Shown in pieces: positions 36,001-49,463 of a DNA stretch of 64,000 bases. Made by a program: the position numbers and the translations under genes. The notes below the pieces were generated by a model that was not told where the DNA came from, did no database searches, and was given only the letters and a program-made list of their open reading frames with translations. Source of the stretch: Rosellinia necatrix (taxonomy: Eukaryota > Ascomycota > Sordariomycetes > Xylariales > Xylariaceae); the NCBI GenBank assembly GCA_021209875.1, contig JAGYVD010000004.1:310001-374000 (forward strand). The letters are read 5' to 3'. The first letter of the stretch is position 1. Every line of letters begins with the position of its first letter.

Positions 36001-38494
36001 GTTCGACATGGCTCCATTTTGCTTGCTCAGGGCCATCTTTCTCAGAGGAAGGTCTAAGTAAACGCCGGAAGATCGTCTCGAGATCAACCGTTTTCCTGAC
36101 GCCGAGTGCGGACAAGAATTTGTCCTTCAACTGTGAGCATTGGATGATCGGGAGGTCATCGAACAGCTTCACGGACGGGAAAAACGACTCCGTTGGTTTC
36201 CTCATACCCAGTTTCGTGGGCATAATGGTGTGGTCCTTGAGCAATGACGCAATCTTATCTCTTGCGAATTGGCTTTGGTTCTCCCACCCTTTCGACACAA
36301 CGATGAGAATACGGGTCGCGAACTCAGGGGACTTTGTTATGTCTTGATCTGGTGACCTGCTTGACCGAGTCTCGATTAAGAAACTGAGCCAAGGCAAGAG
36401 ATCTAGGGGTTCCCAAGGAAGTGCTCGTAGTTCCTGGATACTGCAGCTTTTGGTGTAATCGGATGGGATAGTCGTCGGGGGCAGTGGTAAGCCTGGGGGG
36501 AATTTTTGTGACGCCATGAAATTTCGAATAGACCCAAGCGCAATAACATCGCCATGGCCGCTACCATCACTATCGTCCTTTTTATTTACAACGGCAACGG
36601 CAACATCCAGCAACCGGTCTCGGTTCGACACACTAAGTTCGTCCTGTAGGGATTTCTTTGCTACCCATTGAATAAAATTGGGAAGTTGAGCTTCTGTGAG
36701 TGGTTTCCCTGAAAGCTCCTCATATATATCATCTACGGAGATTTGAGAAAGTAGGTCAAAGTCGATAAGCTTCCGCACGAAGCCAATCGTTTCCAGTTCA
36801 GGCGGAACCACAGCAATACTTTCGACGAAATTCCCCAGTTCTGGGGAGCTGAGCCGCACTTTGCTTGTTGGAAGAACGCCTCGAGTGCTATATATTTCCA
36901 CAAAAGGCTTTTTATATGCCGTCCAGAACGCTTCCTCGATCGTCTGAGAGACATGGCCGCTCGGGGTCGAGTCGCCAAAAGTAAATGCCTTTAGAACATG
37001 CAAGGCTTCAGGCATGAAGACGGCTGTCTCTTTCGAAGTTATGCCGGTGCCTGCAGCTTCTGCGGCTCTCTGGAGTTTTGTTTGGAGCTCGGCCATCTCA
37101 TACGTGAAAGCAAGCCGTGCCATGATACCGGCTACTCGTAGCATTTCGAGATTCCAAGTTCGGACCCATCTTGCGTTCAAGTCGATAGCCTCACGTTCGA
37201 CAGTGGGGATAACCGAGGGGGCGGAAATATGCATGCCGCCACCGGTTGTCTGCGTAGTAGGGAACCCAATGAATATCCGCCCGCCCTTTTTGGTTGGTAG
37301 AACCGAAGCAAAAATATCAGCAGCTGTAGATATCACGCTGGAACCCCGAGAGTTTTCGGACGCCTGCGTCTCGTCGTATGAAGACGTCAAGACGGACAGC
37401 TTCGTAAGCTTTGGCGGGGGTTTCTTGGTGGCTCTTTCTAATTCAGACGCGAAGGTCGGGCTCACAGATGTCGTGATATTGCCTGTAGTGACTCGAATGA
37501 AAATACTCGAGGTGGAGAGGGCAGTGATGTCTTCGGAAATGGCGGCTTGTGCAGCCTTCTCTTCTCTAGCGGCCTTCGCGGCCTTCGTCGAGGTGACGGT
37601 TGTGATTCGAGAGAAAAAGCTGCGGAGTGAGGGCATGTCGGAGGTACCTAAGCCATACGCCTCGCTCTTTGCTGCGGCTATCTGAGGTTTCCACCCTATG
37701 GCGCTCATATATGACGCATCAATCTGTGCACTAGAGCGGTGTGCGCTGCGGATCGCCATGAGGCGTTCTCTCGTGGCCCCATCCATGTCCTTTGGGATGG
37801 TCACATCCGCGTTCGGGCTGGCCTTCTTCTGCAACGAGAGTATCTTGTAATCGTCTATCCAGAACTCAATATGCTCCAGGGCCACAAATGTCAGACTGGT
37901 GGCTAGGAACTGACTGACAGAAAGCAGGTTGGGTAGGGTGGTCGTCGTATTGCGGTAATCCAGGACAAACGCAGTGTCGGGGCTGCACTGGCCCTCGGAA
38001 AGCTGCAGCTTCCGGGTAAAGAGCGCGTTTCCCTTCCAGTAGAACGCCATGGCCTCGCTGCCTGAGCTGATGAAAGGCTCCTCGCAGTCGGCGAAGACGC
38101 TATAGAACCCAACACCAAAGGCGCCGATCTTGGTCTCGTCAGGGTTGCCTTCGGCGATCCTTTTCAGCCTCCCCCAGTCCGTCTTTGTGAAGGGCTGGCC
38201 GTCGTTCTGGACAACGAGGCGACGGAGGGTGTGGTGTGTGATTACATGCTTCAATATCTCGGATCGATTGGCCACGGCCGGGAGGGGCACCTGGGTCGAG
38301 GGCAGAGTCTCCCATCTGACCTTGACCGTAGTCGCCTGGGCGTCAGCGGCATTCTGGATGAGCTCTCGCAGGGTTGTCCACTCTCCCGAGTAGCGCGCAA
38401 GGACCTTGTCGATCAGGGCCCTGGTATCGACGGTGACAGCCTCCTCGTCCTCTCCGTCCTGGAGGGCCGCGGCCCGAAGTCGTCCATAGTCCAT
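33097..38494 (-). CDS. Giant GHKL-ATPase protein, sacsin/NO VEIN-like (fungal DUF3684 type)
   Basis: Two exons, 33336-38494 and 33097-33265, join across a GTAAGT intron to give 1775 residues. I take the ATG at 38494 (MDYGRLRAAALQ) because the open frame further upstream has no ATG. The N-terminal ATPase shows an N-box LRELIQNAADAQAT (about residues 40-53) and a glycine-rich lid IGAFGVGFYSVFADC, as in sacsin HSP90-like repeats. A long middle region without recognisable domains follows, then a charged coiled coil (ATEARIAEEERRKALDAE), a proline-rich linker, and a C-terminal segment with LAHELAHN, an HExxH-like metal-binding pattern. Exon 2 adds ESFIQQYFPKMM and a serine-rich tail. The function of this fungal family is not known; a chaperone-like or ATP-dependent role is inference. 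Confidence 0.88.
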
Positions 38495-39462
38495 GCTTCG
38501 TGAGGTGCCGAGAAGCGGTGGCTTTACCGTGTCATGGCGGGGGCGGACGAGCTGGGAGGCGGGAGCAAGACTCGTGGCCCTAACGACTTGTGTATATCGG
38601 GTGTCTGAAGCGTACCGAGTGTGCAAACGGGCTCGGGGTGCTCAGGGTTCTCGATGCGTCGTCGCTGGAGAAGGTTCTCGACATAGGCAGCAGGTTCAAC
38701 AATCAGGGATGGAGGCAGATGCAACGGTAGGGACGATGGTAAGACTAATTGATGTTTCGCTTTGGGAGGATGCCGTTGCTCCCGTCATGCGACAACTCCG
38801 TGAACACCGCAACACCTTGACTGATCGCCGCAACGCTGAACTAGAACACCGGAAACACTACCAAGGGCGAGTATCGAGGGAGATAAAATGCAGTTGCAGT
38901 AGCCTGTGGCCCCAACAGAGCTTCGGGTCGATCTAGGTAGTGTGACGCGATCATTCACTGCCGAACTCTGCCCTCTCTGGAGTCTGACCTTAGGTACCAG
39001 GTAAGTACTTCGGCAGGTAGGTAAGGTAGGCACTGGGTGGTTTGCAGAAGGGAGCTAGGTAACTGCACTAGTGCTTGGGGCATCTATGGGGAAACAATAA
39101 CCCCCTGTGGCGCGGCATAGCGACCTTACTTAGCGTTGGCCTGGCTATCTAGTGCCTATAGGCAGGTAGCTAGTCTCCGTGTTTCAGAGTTCGTTTACTT
39201 ATAAGGTACCCTACCTGGCCAAAACAAACACCGCCTTTTCATATAAAGGGGCCAACCTTCCAAGGTTCCTACCTCCTATTTGCCTAACCATTCCAGGTAC
39301 CAAGTACATACTGAATATATCAACTTTAAGCAAGCACCGGTAAGTCAGGTAGGTAGGTACTTGAGCGCCTAGCGAGGCATATTGCGGTGTCGTGGTAATA
39401 TCACATATTCCTACGGAATTTATAACCTAGGTGATCTTTTAGCGGGGAGGAACACCAGTTAC
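38495..39462. other. Intergenic region upstream of the GHKL protein gene
   Basis: Between two minus-strand genes. Contains TAGGTA/TACCTA clusters at 38990-39032 and 39290-39362. No supported gene. Confidence 0.55.
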
Positions 39463-40323
39463 TCAATCCCTCTCCCGGCTCCCTTGCCGATGGCGTTTTG
39501 GACTTTTGCTCCTCCCACCGTCCCTTGACGTCGATCTATGGCCGTCCCTACGATCACGCCTAGGCTCAGATCTCTCTCTGCTACGCCTCCTATCGCTGTC
39601 CTGTCTATGCGACTGCCCTGGCCTATTCGTCTCCCTTTCGCGACTATGGCTTCTCCGTGTGCGTTGAAGGCGTCTACCACCTCTTTCATCTCTGCCATCC
39701 TTGTCGTCTCTGAAGTAGGGGCGAGGTGCCTCGTGTCTGCCACCGGTAAGTGATCTGTCGCTACGCCTATCTCTATCTCGGCCACGATCACGGTCATGGC
39801 CACGGTTACGGTCGCGGTCACGGTGGTGGTGTCCCACACGGTCTGGATCCCAACTTCGGCTTCTATGCCTACGCCTGTGCCGCCTCTCGGGTTCTCTAAA
39901 ATTCTTTGACGCCCTCGAGTGGCTCTCGTCTGGGTTGGAGCTTTCTGCCTCGGGTGCGGTGGTGCTCTGTGACGCAATTCGAGGTTGGCTGACATCCACA
40001 GCATTTGCTCCGGTGACATTTCGTGCCGCGACAGGGAGCCCCAGGGCACGTGCCAATGCATCTTCTTCGGCTTCCTTGATCCTCTTCAGCTCCTCTTGCC
40101 GTTCACGGGCGGCTTTCTCTTCTGGAGTCTCGCTGGACGAGGAGTCGGTCGCATCGCCTTTAGCATACCAGGCAAGATCGCGCCCCTTCTGCCAGCGGCC
40201 GACAGGAGCTTTCAGGCTGTGCCCCAGATAGTTTTCTCGGTGGGCAGAGGTTGTGACATCCTCCCAATTGAAGTTGACTCCGCCACGGGACCCCGTTTTC
40301 CGGATGCTCGAAACGAGATCCAT
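39463..40323 (-). CDS. MMTAG2-like protein with RS-rich tail (PF10159 type)
   Basis: Single-exon gene of 286 residues. The N-terminal 60 residues match the multiple-myeloma tumour-associated protein 2 domain: RGGVNFNWEDV, HRENYLGHSL, APVGRWQKGRDLAWYAKG. A glutamate/lysine helix follows (EEKAARERQEELKRIKEAEEDALARALGL in pieces). The C-terminal half is a low-complexity RS/RD/RH tract typical of splicing-associated nuclear proteins. The domain's molecular role is not established; nuclear localisation and RNA association are inferred from the tail. ATG at 40323 precedes the conserved domain directly. Confidence 0.88.
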   Translation of the reverse strand: MDLVSSIRKTGSRGGVNFNWEDVTTSAHRENYLGHSLKAPVGRWQKGRDLAWYAKGDATDSSSSETPEEKAARERQEELKRIKEAEEDALARALGLPVAARNVTGANAVDVSQPRIASQSTTAPEAESSNPDESHSRASKNFREPERRHRRRHRSRSWDPDRVGHHHRDRDRNRGHDRDRGRDRDRRSDRSLTGGRHEAPRPYFRDDKDGRDERGGRRLQRTRRSHSRERETNRPGQSHRQDSDRRRSRERSEPRRDRRDGHRSTSRDGGRSKSPKRHRQGSRERD

Positions 40324-40725
40324 AATGGCACAGTAGTCGTATGGCGCTGAGTTGATGTGTAGGCGTATATTGGTTGACCTCTATATTCGACCGTTTAGTG
40401 TGCTTCGTGGGGATAGGCGTGCATCTTGATTGTTGTTGATGTATTCAAGAAGGAGAATTGCGAGGTGTTGATTCACTGAGCAGGTAAATACGCAGTAGGT
40501 AGGTAAGCTAGGTAGTAGACTAGGTAGCAGTGACCTCAGTGTGGTACCCCACTAAAGCTGCGTGCATGGATATCCCTGTCGGTTGATCTTTGTGTCCCAC
40601 TATAACGTCTCCTACTCCAGGAGCTATTGACTGCCTCTGGGTCTCAAACAAGCTGCCTCTTCAACTCCATCCAAGCTATCGCGAACCTCGTGCCGACCGT
40701 TGTCTCCTCGACCACCATCGCCGCA
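40324..40725. promoter_or_regulatory. Divergent promoter region, MMTAG2-like (-) and Med6 (+)
   Basis: About 400 nt between divergent starts. It contains a GTAGGTAGGTAAGCTAGGTAG cluster (split here as GTAGGTAGG and CTAGGTAG) at about 40496-40528. Confidence 0.45.
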
Positions 40726-41785
40726 ATGAAGAATATGGCGTCGCAAAATGAGCCCCCCTTGGATGAAATCCAGTGGCGCCACCCGCAGTGGGCGCAAGAA
40801 ATGCAAGGAATCCATAGCAACTCGGTGCTGTTCTACTTCGCCCAGTCGCCCTTCTTCGACCCAACCTCGAATAACGCTGTCTTGGCCAACCAAGCCATAC
40901 ATAACCCAACCATGTACCACCTAATCCAGACCCGTGAGGCCTTCGAGGGCCGCTTGCGAGATATGTCCGGCCTCGAGTTTATCGTGGCTCAAGAACCCGC
41001 CGAGACAGCCCCCGGCACCGGCACCGGTGTTTGGGTCATCCGCAAACAGACCCGGCGGAAGCGCGATCCCGAGGATGAGATAATTGTACATTCAACCTAC
41101 TATATAGTAGGTGAAAATATTTACATGGCGCCTACGTTAGCCCAGGTTCTGAGCTTCCGAGTGGTAGGTTTTACTTCAGCCGCGCCCGCCGCGAGATAGA
41201 CACCTAAGAAGCGCAGACGTGCTGATACCTGCCCTTCAGACTACTATCACTTCGGCTCTAAATAAATGCTTTCCTGCGGCGGATGAGGCGCGCGTCTGGT
41301 CACCCTCTCGCGGCCACGTATACAAAATCACCCAGACCACCACCAACACTCGTCCCCGGAATATAGCGGGATCCAAAGAAACAACCCCGAGACCCGACGG
41401 GAAAGCCCCTCTTAATAACAATAAAGGCATAAACGCGCATGAGACGAAGCGATCAGATCCAGTGTTATCAAAATTTGATCTACTGTGGCATGCCGAGCAA
41501 TCCATGTCAGTACAGATGCAGTGTGGAGGTGATTATGAAGACGAAAATCCCATCACAGGCAAGCCGGGTGCTTTCAACCTGAGCAAGACGGGGCGAACAG
41601 ATAAGTTGCAAGTCCCGGGAATCACTGCGCTAAATACGTCCTCCTCGATCCTGGATCTAGGTGGGAAGAAGTCGAAGGACGGCCCGACCAAGGCGGGCGA
41701 CAAAACCCCAAAGACCCCCACGAGCGGCACGTCCAAACTCAAGAGGAAAAGGAGCAAAACAGGTCAAACGCCGGTTTCCTCATAG
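40726..41785 (+). CDS. med6: Mediator complex subunit 6
   Basis: Head-module subunit of Mediator, bridging activators and RNA polymerase II in the nucleus. Exons 40726-41163 and 41240-41785 give 327 residues. The first in-frame ATG is 40726; a second at 40735 (MASQNEPPLDEIQW) is an equally likely start. The reading frame further upstream has no ATG. Family hallmarks: PLDEIQWRHPQW near the start, VLFYFAQSPFFDPTSNN, LEFIVAQEP, then WVIRKQTRRK and the STYYIVGENIYMAPTLAQVL block. Exon 2 carries a polar, lysine-rich tail ending in KLKRKRSK, typical of fungal Med6. The intron starts GTAGGT and ends TTCAG, phase 0. Confidence 0.93.
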
Positions 41786-44700
41786 GAGAGGAGAGGCAGT
41801 CGATCAAAGCAGCGATCTGCGGGGGGCACGATTATCCGAGGAGAGGGAAGCAGCTAAACGAGCGGTACCGGACGACCGGCTGCGTCTTGCCAGTAATTAC
41901 ATGCTCGGAAATGCGATCATGCATCCTTGACAATTTGCAGACGATGCATGCGGCGTTTAAGGGTCGGTGGCTATTGGGATTACAGCATTTGATACCCATG
42001 TTTCGAATATATCAACATTGCGTTTCTTATCACTTCTGAACGGTGCCGATGTGAATGTTTGAGGGCCGAACATTTGACAATGCATATAACGGCAGATGGA
42101 TCAGTCATCCACGGGCCGGTGATTTGTCATCTCGGGTCCATCAAGCACCTTCTTTATAAGCGTTTCGGCACACGCAAGAGTTGGTTCATCGCGTATCCCA
42201 AACTGAGAGCAGAATGCCACTCCATGGCGCAATGCGAGATCCTTACCGAGACTAACGCCAAGCCTAGATCCTGATCCTACCCGGCCATTTTGTTCTACGG
42301 TACAACGCTGCCACCTATCGAGAAGATTGTACAGTATATTTCTCTATGTCATACAACTCGCCATATGAATCACATCCTGTGAGTCTCCTCAGACCCGCGA
42401 CTCCAAACCCCCGGGGAACAACCCGGAGACAACATGGAGGAAACGCGTGACTATATTCGCTCGAGGATCAGGCTCCTTCCGTCGCTCCGTGGATCAGGCA
42501 CAAGGCGAGGCGACGGCAACGATGCGGTGTGCACCGCTCGGCCGAGCTGCGGAGCCGTCCCGCAGCCTGACTTGACCTCGCGTGCCGATGGCTTCTGCCT
42601 CAACCTACAGGCTCCAACATACGAATTAATGGAACGCCGCTAACCCATCCTCGCGTTACCGAAAAGCTGCGCCTACTGCCCCCGACTACCAGACTCGGGT
42701 CTCCAAATTGGCCGCAACAACCAAACCACTCCATCCCCCGGCCCCCACTATATTGTATCATGTATATGCCAACGGGAGAAACGAGGAGATAAATCTCGGG
42801 ACACGAGGGTATTGTCGGGTGTCGCCCCAAAACTAGCCATTCCGGTACTTTCAAGTTAGGCAGGACACGTGCCACGATCACGGCTGCGCCATTCGCATGT
42901 GCATCTCATCTATCAAGGATAAGTGCACGCCAATTTTATTTTCCTATGTACCAGAACAGAGAGGATCCCCACCGGCGCCCTCCGTTCGAGCGCCGCTTGA
43001 AATCCGGATGTGGTCGCCCATGAAACATCTGATATTTCCATGGGGGCTTGTGTACCAATTCACAAGGCAACCAGGTCAAGTCCTTGGCCCGACATACATA
43101 GAAACATGTGCGCTGGCTAGGAGACGTTAGTTTCCGAAAAACGTCTACGGCATGATTAGGTGCGCCGTGTTGGGACCCGGCTAAGTACCTAGACTAGCAG
43201 ACAGCGGTGACTGAGGCCGCCGTACGTCCCATCAGCCCACGCTGTGCAACTTCGGGGAAGTTTCAATTTCAGTATAGACCTTTCCGGGTTGCGAAAAAGA
43301 CCACGGTGGTGTAGTACAACAGCAACAAAAAAAAAAAAAAAAAACGAAAAGAATCATAGCTCCGAAACGGGTATTAAAAGGACGCGGCGCAGTTTGGCGA
43401 TCATCGTCTCTCAGATTAGAGATACGCGAGAATACGCAACGAAAACGACCCAATATAGGAGAAAACAAGCGAGGCAGACGCACTCAAACAATGCAACGGT
43501 AGGATGGAAATTCAGGTAGGACTAGTGAAGCAGTGTAAGGCAGATAGGGCAGAGGTGGCTGCCATGCAGCTCGCGCGGCGCATGTCGAAGGGCGCAACAA
43601 GTCCTTAATATACCCTTATAAAGCGATCGGTATGACGATAATCGTTTTGGGGGACATTGGGGAATGGGAGGGAGGGGGTGTGTGAAGGCAGGTAGGGCGT
43701 CTTGCCTTGGCTCGCCTTAGGAATGCCGGAGGAATTCGGCGATAGCTCACGGTTTCCTCGTAACCTAGCAACACGAATTCTCTACCATATTGCGGTTATC
43801 GTGGCGCTAGGGGGGGATTTAGTGCCTGGCGGGCATCATTCCACCGCACCCAGCCCGAAAAGCAATCGTGTTAGACACGGAGGTAACGTAGCAAGTGCAG
43901 CAGCAAAGGCACGCCGCAATATCGTTGCCCGCCAATTCGAAAGAGCGGACGGCGTTTCCAGGCGACAGGACGGCGATGCTAGATGCCGAACGGAGAGGCA
44001 TGGGTAATGATACAGGGCACCTACGCAGATAGCCTATTCTGTTGGGGTTCTAGAACACCAGCGGAGGTAGCCGGCTCCATCTCTCATGTGGGATTCTGGC
44101 TATAGCGCACCATCTGCTATACCTCCCACGCCTACTATACGCCCCTGCTATGCCGACTCACGACCGACTTAGGTAATCACCGACAGTCACTGACTGCAGC
44201 GCCGAGCGGCGCTTGTTTGTCGCCGATGCAAGATAGGGATAGGCGTGTCCGTTCCAAGCCCCGGGTACATGATTGATCGACTACTTTGCGACTAGTTGCG
44301 GTAGTTACTGTGCTGAGCGAAGGGGGGGAAAGAGAGGAACAGCGACATGAGTTGATTCGAGGTGTTACGGATAGAATGGCATGACGACAACGTTCATGTG
44401 CGCCCACCACACTGCTTCCTTCGTATAGCGGTAACTAACCCGTTCTTCTCTCACTTCCCTTCCGCTTCGTCCTGGTGGCACTGCCTGCCGTTGATACGGC
44501 GTACAAGGGCAATCCATCAGCACGTGCGAAGACCTACAGATTTGGACCATGCAGCGCGGTAGCCAAAATACATTCAGAATGTCTACAAGCTATGTAACTC
44601 TCTTTGTACATATGTATACACTCGTTTTGCTTGAGTACCGACGTACTGTACCTTACATTCCTACCCGCCGGGGGACCTCTCTCGCTCCCGAAATCCTCTC

Positions 44701-46348
44701 GTTCCGTGTCACACGCCACCGAGGCACACACCCACAAGGATGGGACACCGGTTACCCTACGCACATCATTAGTACTGTAACCTCACGTAGCGTACATATG
44801 TAGGTCTGTACCAAGCCTTCGGTAAAAGTGTTGCCCAGTTTAGGCAATGAGACCAGTGTTAAGCATTTGGACCACACAGCCGATTCCTTTCGACCCCCCC
44901 TTTTCACTAACCCCCGGAGATAAATCTCGCTGTACATATGTACGTACATATATGTATGTAATGTACTAAGCTTCGGCAAAGAAAGACCAGGGGATCAAGG
45001 AAATAAACCTTGGAGAGCTGACCCCGAACCTGCCATAAATGGCACATGGTGAAACGAAACTCGGCCCCCAATTAAAAGAACCAACCTGGGGAGGGGAACC
45101 GAGTAAAGAATAAAAAGAACCAGGGGACCCTTCCTACCCTTCCACTCTTCCCCGCTCCGGGCACGTGTGGGTATGTATAGGATAAGGCAAAAGGCGTGAC
45201 CTTGGGGTTCCCAACGCGCCGCGTGGGGGCCGAATTCACTTTCCCAACTTAGATATCTCGATAACCTCAACCCGAGATTACGAGTGTGAGAATGCAGCGG
45301 ACGTATAACCAGCTGTAGTTAGTTAGGGTCGCAGAACAAATATAGCTAATAGGTGCACACCCTGCCGGGTAGGTATGTACGTCGTGGTCGAACCGGGAGC
45401 AGCGCCTGGTCGGATGCCTATCCCATACATACAAAAGTAGGATTCTAGCTGAGCATCGAGTGCAACTCAAGGATTGATGCCTGGTGTAACTCGTGTCAAT
45501 TTATGGCCTTATGTTGCAAACTCACCGAGTAAAATGTATCGATGCTTGCTCTCTTCATCAACTTAACATGTAACGCCACGGGATTTTCTTTATTTTATTG
45601 CGGATTTAAAAGAAGAAAAAGTTTGTATGATGATTATGATGGTTCAAATATATGAATCAGTATTTTCTTTTTACATGTCACTTTTTTTTTTTTTTGTTGG
45701 TTCAAAACTCAAGACCGTGATGAGAGGAAAAGGACCAAGGTATTAACCGTGGGTGATATACGCTATATCATGCGACCTATAACACCGAGTACCCCAGCCT
45801 GCTGCAGATCACAAGACATCATGTTCAACGGTCAACTAATGCAAGCGACATATTGAGACGACCCCAGCCTCGGCGCCGTGGCTCCGTCACACTGCAACCA
45901 AGACACACCGAACAAGGCCTAAAGAGAAAAGAGGATGGGAGGGAAAAAAAAAAAAAAAAAAAGGAGGGATCGAATGAAAAAGAAATTGACTGGTGTGATA
46001 TTCAGATATTTTCCATCCCCCCCATTCGTCGTCTTTTTTTAATCGAGTCTTTATATATCTATGTATATATTTCTTTTCTAGTTTCTTACAGGACGGGATA
46101 AGGGGGAAAATGGAACCTTTCAGCCTCATCATGGCCCCCCCCCCCTCCCCCCTCCTCCCCCTTCCTCCGGTGACCACGGCCGACGCCCAAATGTCAGATC
46201 GCGCGCATTACACTAAAGGGTATCACGACGACGGCCGACAGACAGACAGACAGGCATCTCCGCGCCCTGTCATCCCTACCTACCCTGACACGCGTCGATG
46301 TCTCGGGGCTGGATGCCCGGAAACCATCGCCGCGGACCACGTGGGGCT

Positions 46349-46349
46349 A

Positions 46350-46386
<37 letters not shown>
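46349..46386. repeat. Compound (AC)n(AG)n microsatellite
   Basis: About nine AC units followed directly by about ten AG units. Confidence 0.92.
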
Positions 46387-49300
46387 TGGGTGAGAGAGAG
46401 GGGTCCACCGTCCAAGATATGGCATGCCAGGCCCCGGAGGAGGAGGGGAGGGGCCATGGTTCGAGTTTCCTTGGAGATTCCTTAGACCCAAGCCCCGGCT
46501 CGTGTCACCCCGAAGGGTAGACTTGAGGTTGGACAAGGGGGGGGGAAGAGGAGTAGTAGTACTTGTAGTAGTAATAAAAGCAGGAGGGAAAAGGAGTGTT
46601 GCCTGATCAGAAACCTTGTGTAACTGTCAACTTTCCATTGTAGGTTACCTGTCGTAGCCAACGGGGGGTGGATGTTAGACGCGCGCAGTTACATCGACTT
46701 TGCTTGCTTGTGCAACCTGTTTTAGGTCTCCTGATTGTACTAGCTAGCCACAAGAAGTTATGAATCGTTTTGCTTCTTGGGCATGGGAAAGCAACACTGC
46801 CGGTTTGGAGAGGGGGGGGGTTCGTAATACCAACGGGAGAGACTCTTGTGTTGTCTCTACATAAAACGAGAATTGTGTTTGATCCTACACTTATGTATAT
46901 GCAAATGAAATACAGTACGCCCGGCACCTCGGTTAGGTCACAGGGATAGGTCGATTGCCTGCCTAATGATAAAGTGGTTCTATGGGTTCTAATCAATCTC
47001 TCCATCCAGGAAGAGCCGGATACCCAGCCAAGGAGTGAATTCACGCGGCTATGGCGTTATCGTGTTGCGGTAGGTGCTTTGATCGCTCGTTTCACTGGTC
47101 CCTTGTCGAGCATTATAGAAATCTGGGCCGCTTTCGGCCCTAGCTCTATCTATCGACATTGGCTTGTACGCCACCGGTTAGACTTGGTCATCAAATACCA
47201 GACCGTGAACCCTCTCTCATACGTTTTGGTTAGTAACTTAATTACTAAGTCGACTAAGTCAAACAGACTCATAACGCGTAATATGTACTCGACGCCTCGC
47301 TAACTGGTCTCAGATGAATTGAGCCACTCGGAACCGTTTCCCAGCAATTCGGTCGAGTCAGGAACGTGGTCAAGAAAGAAAAGATTAAATTCTGCCACGG
47401 CTCCACAGAGAATGCAACTCAACCTAAGTTTGGACAAGGTTGAGATCCCGGCCGCCAAATTTTCATGCGAGGCGCAATACCGCCAACCCATGTAGTGTAC
47501 CGTCGCTAGACAAAGAGAGATTAAGGGACCTATCCGGCTAACCTAATCGACAATGACGCACGCCCTGTTTTCGTTTCTTTTTTTTTTTTTTTTTGTGTCT
47601 TTCCTTTCCGGGACGACAAGGTGCACGTATGAAGTCCTCGATGTCGTTCCTGATGAGTCAATTTCGGGAGATTACCGAGCAAATAAGTTTGCAACGCTAG
47701 TTGTGTGAGGGTGTCAAAAGGAAGAGACGGATTGAGCCAAGCATCTCTAGATCTCTAGGTCAATCCCGGGGTATTTCCAGGATCACCCATCTTCGCACTA
47801 TCATGACGTTGGCACTCTTCGACGCAATGATCGCGTTCGTAGTGTATATCCGAGCCACCGACCATAGCCATTTCAAATCGGTAGTCGGAGTTAAACTATG
47901 GCCTACTCCCTGCCGCTCTACACGTAAATATAGCGAGAACGAATTGGAGACGCCGAAAAATAAGATGAGAAAGAGTATCTAACGAAACCGTCAGTATACT
48001 AGTCTCTATCAGCGAGACGCTTACGTTCGCGGGCACTAGAAAATAGCTTCCAAGGGAGTCCCCGCCATGACGCCCGCCTTTTGTCGTCATGCCGTCTAAC
48101 CGCCTACTCTGTCGAGTTTCTGACCTAAGAGCTCATCACCAGATCGGTAGTATTCTTAGTTTATCTTTCCCCACGTTAGATAGGCAAGGGGCTATAGACG
48201 GGATCAACGATGATGATACAAGCAGGGCAGTGGATTACGTTAGCATAACGGCTTCGAGTCTTGGTATGGCAGTAGGATGGGATGCTGCTGGTGGTGGTGG
48301 TGGTGGCGGCGAACGGACAGTTATGTACATATGTATGCATGTAGTATGTAGTTGTAAGTACAAGCAAGCCTACACACACCCGAAAGTGAAAAGCCTCGTG
48401 CTGGTTAAACGTGGCGGATAGGGGTGCCGGTACCATAGGGGTGGACCGGCAAGCCATTGGCTCTAAAATCCGCGGCAACAGCCGGGGAATACAAACTGAC
48501 AAAAATAGTCGCAGGGCCGTTTTTTTGGCGTTCCAACGGTCTCATTCGATAGCCAAGAATCGGCCAATGCTGACGGAGGGGGGGAGGGGACCCCCAATTT
48601 AGGAAATAAACCTGGTCAAGAACATGGACGGCCGGTGGGCTTTGGTTGCTTGGTTGCTTGCACGCACTGTCGCAGAGCGGGTCGACGACGGGGGTTAAGG
48701 TTGAGGATCAACGACTCGTGGCAGCCCTGCACCGTGAAGCCTATGAGAGACAAGAACAGGACAGAATGACGATGTCTCGCTGTGGCTGCGCATCTGGCTG
48801 TAGTGCGACTACGACTAAAGATACCTGCAAGATCTTGGTTCCGGTCTGCACACGCCTGCAGCATGTGCTGACGTCGTACCCGGCAAGGTCGCACGGCTTC
48901 CGCAGCTTTCTGACGCGAAACATTCTGCTCTTGTCATGATCGTCATTTGGCATCATCCATTCCGTTTCGGGCAGAATGGCTGGCGTAGTGATCCGAATGG
49001 GGGTTGTGCAGACGTTGGTAGGTCTGGCCATGTGGCTTCAAAATCACCACCACCACTACCACTACCACCTCGTGCAGCCGAGCTCTGAGAGCACCCACGG
49101 CGTCGGATCTGATGGAGCTCGAAGGTGCCTGTGCCCCTGGAGTCCGTGGGGTGAGTCATTCGTGGATACTTGTACATGCATAAGTTGTGACGAAGGGGGG
49201 ATCCGGAGCACCGGTGACAGGAGGAAGGGAGGCATGGGCAACACAAAGCCGGGCTAGTCCCGGGCTGTGGTCCTCGAGCTCTCTCGAGGAGTCATTCGCC

Positions 49301-49393
49301 CGTGTCTGTGTGGTTGAACATAATCAATTATACATAGTTCAGTCGGAAGAGCTCGGTCTTGACCGAGTATGCCGCTCGGCCTGGCTGCTGCTC

Positions 49394-49463
49394 TGACACT
49401 GACACTGGCGTTGGTGCTGGTGCTGGCGTTGGTGCTGGCGTTGGTACTGGCATTGGTACTGGC
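49394..49463. repeat. Degenerate tandem repeat of GGTGCTGGCGTT-type units
   Basis: Successive six- to twelve-base units of GGTGCT, GGCGTT, GGTACT and GGCATT. It opens a false frame of alternating leucine, valine and alanine. Confidence 0.85.

Noticed and set aside
38495..38626. Extended N-terminus of the GHKL protein
   Set aside because: The upstream frame begins at TTG and has no ATG; the first ATG is at 38494 next to the conserved domain.
43702..44007. 101-codon frame in the gene-poor region
   Set aside because: No recognisable motif and no supporting promoter or exon signals.
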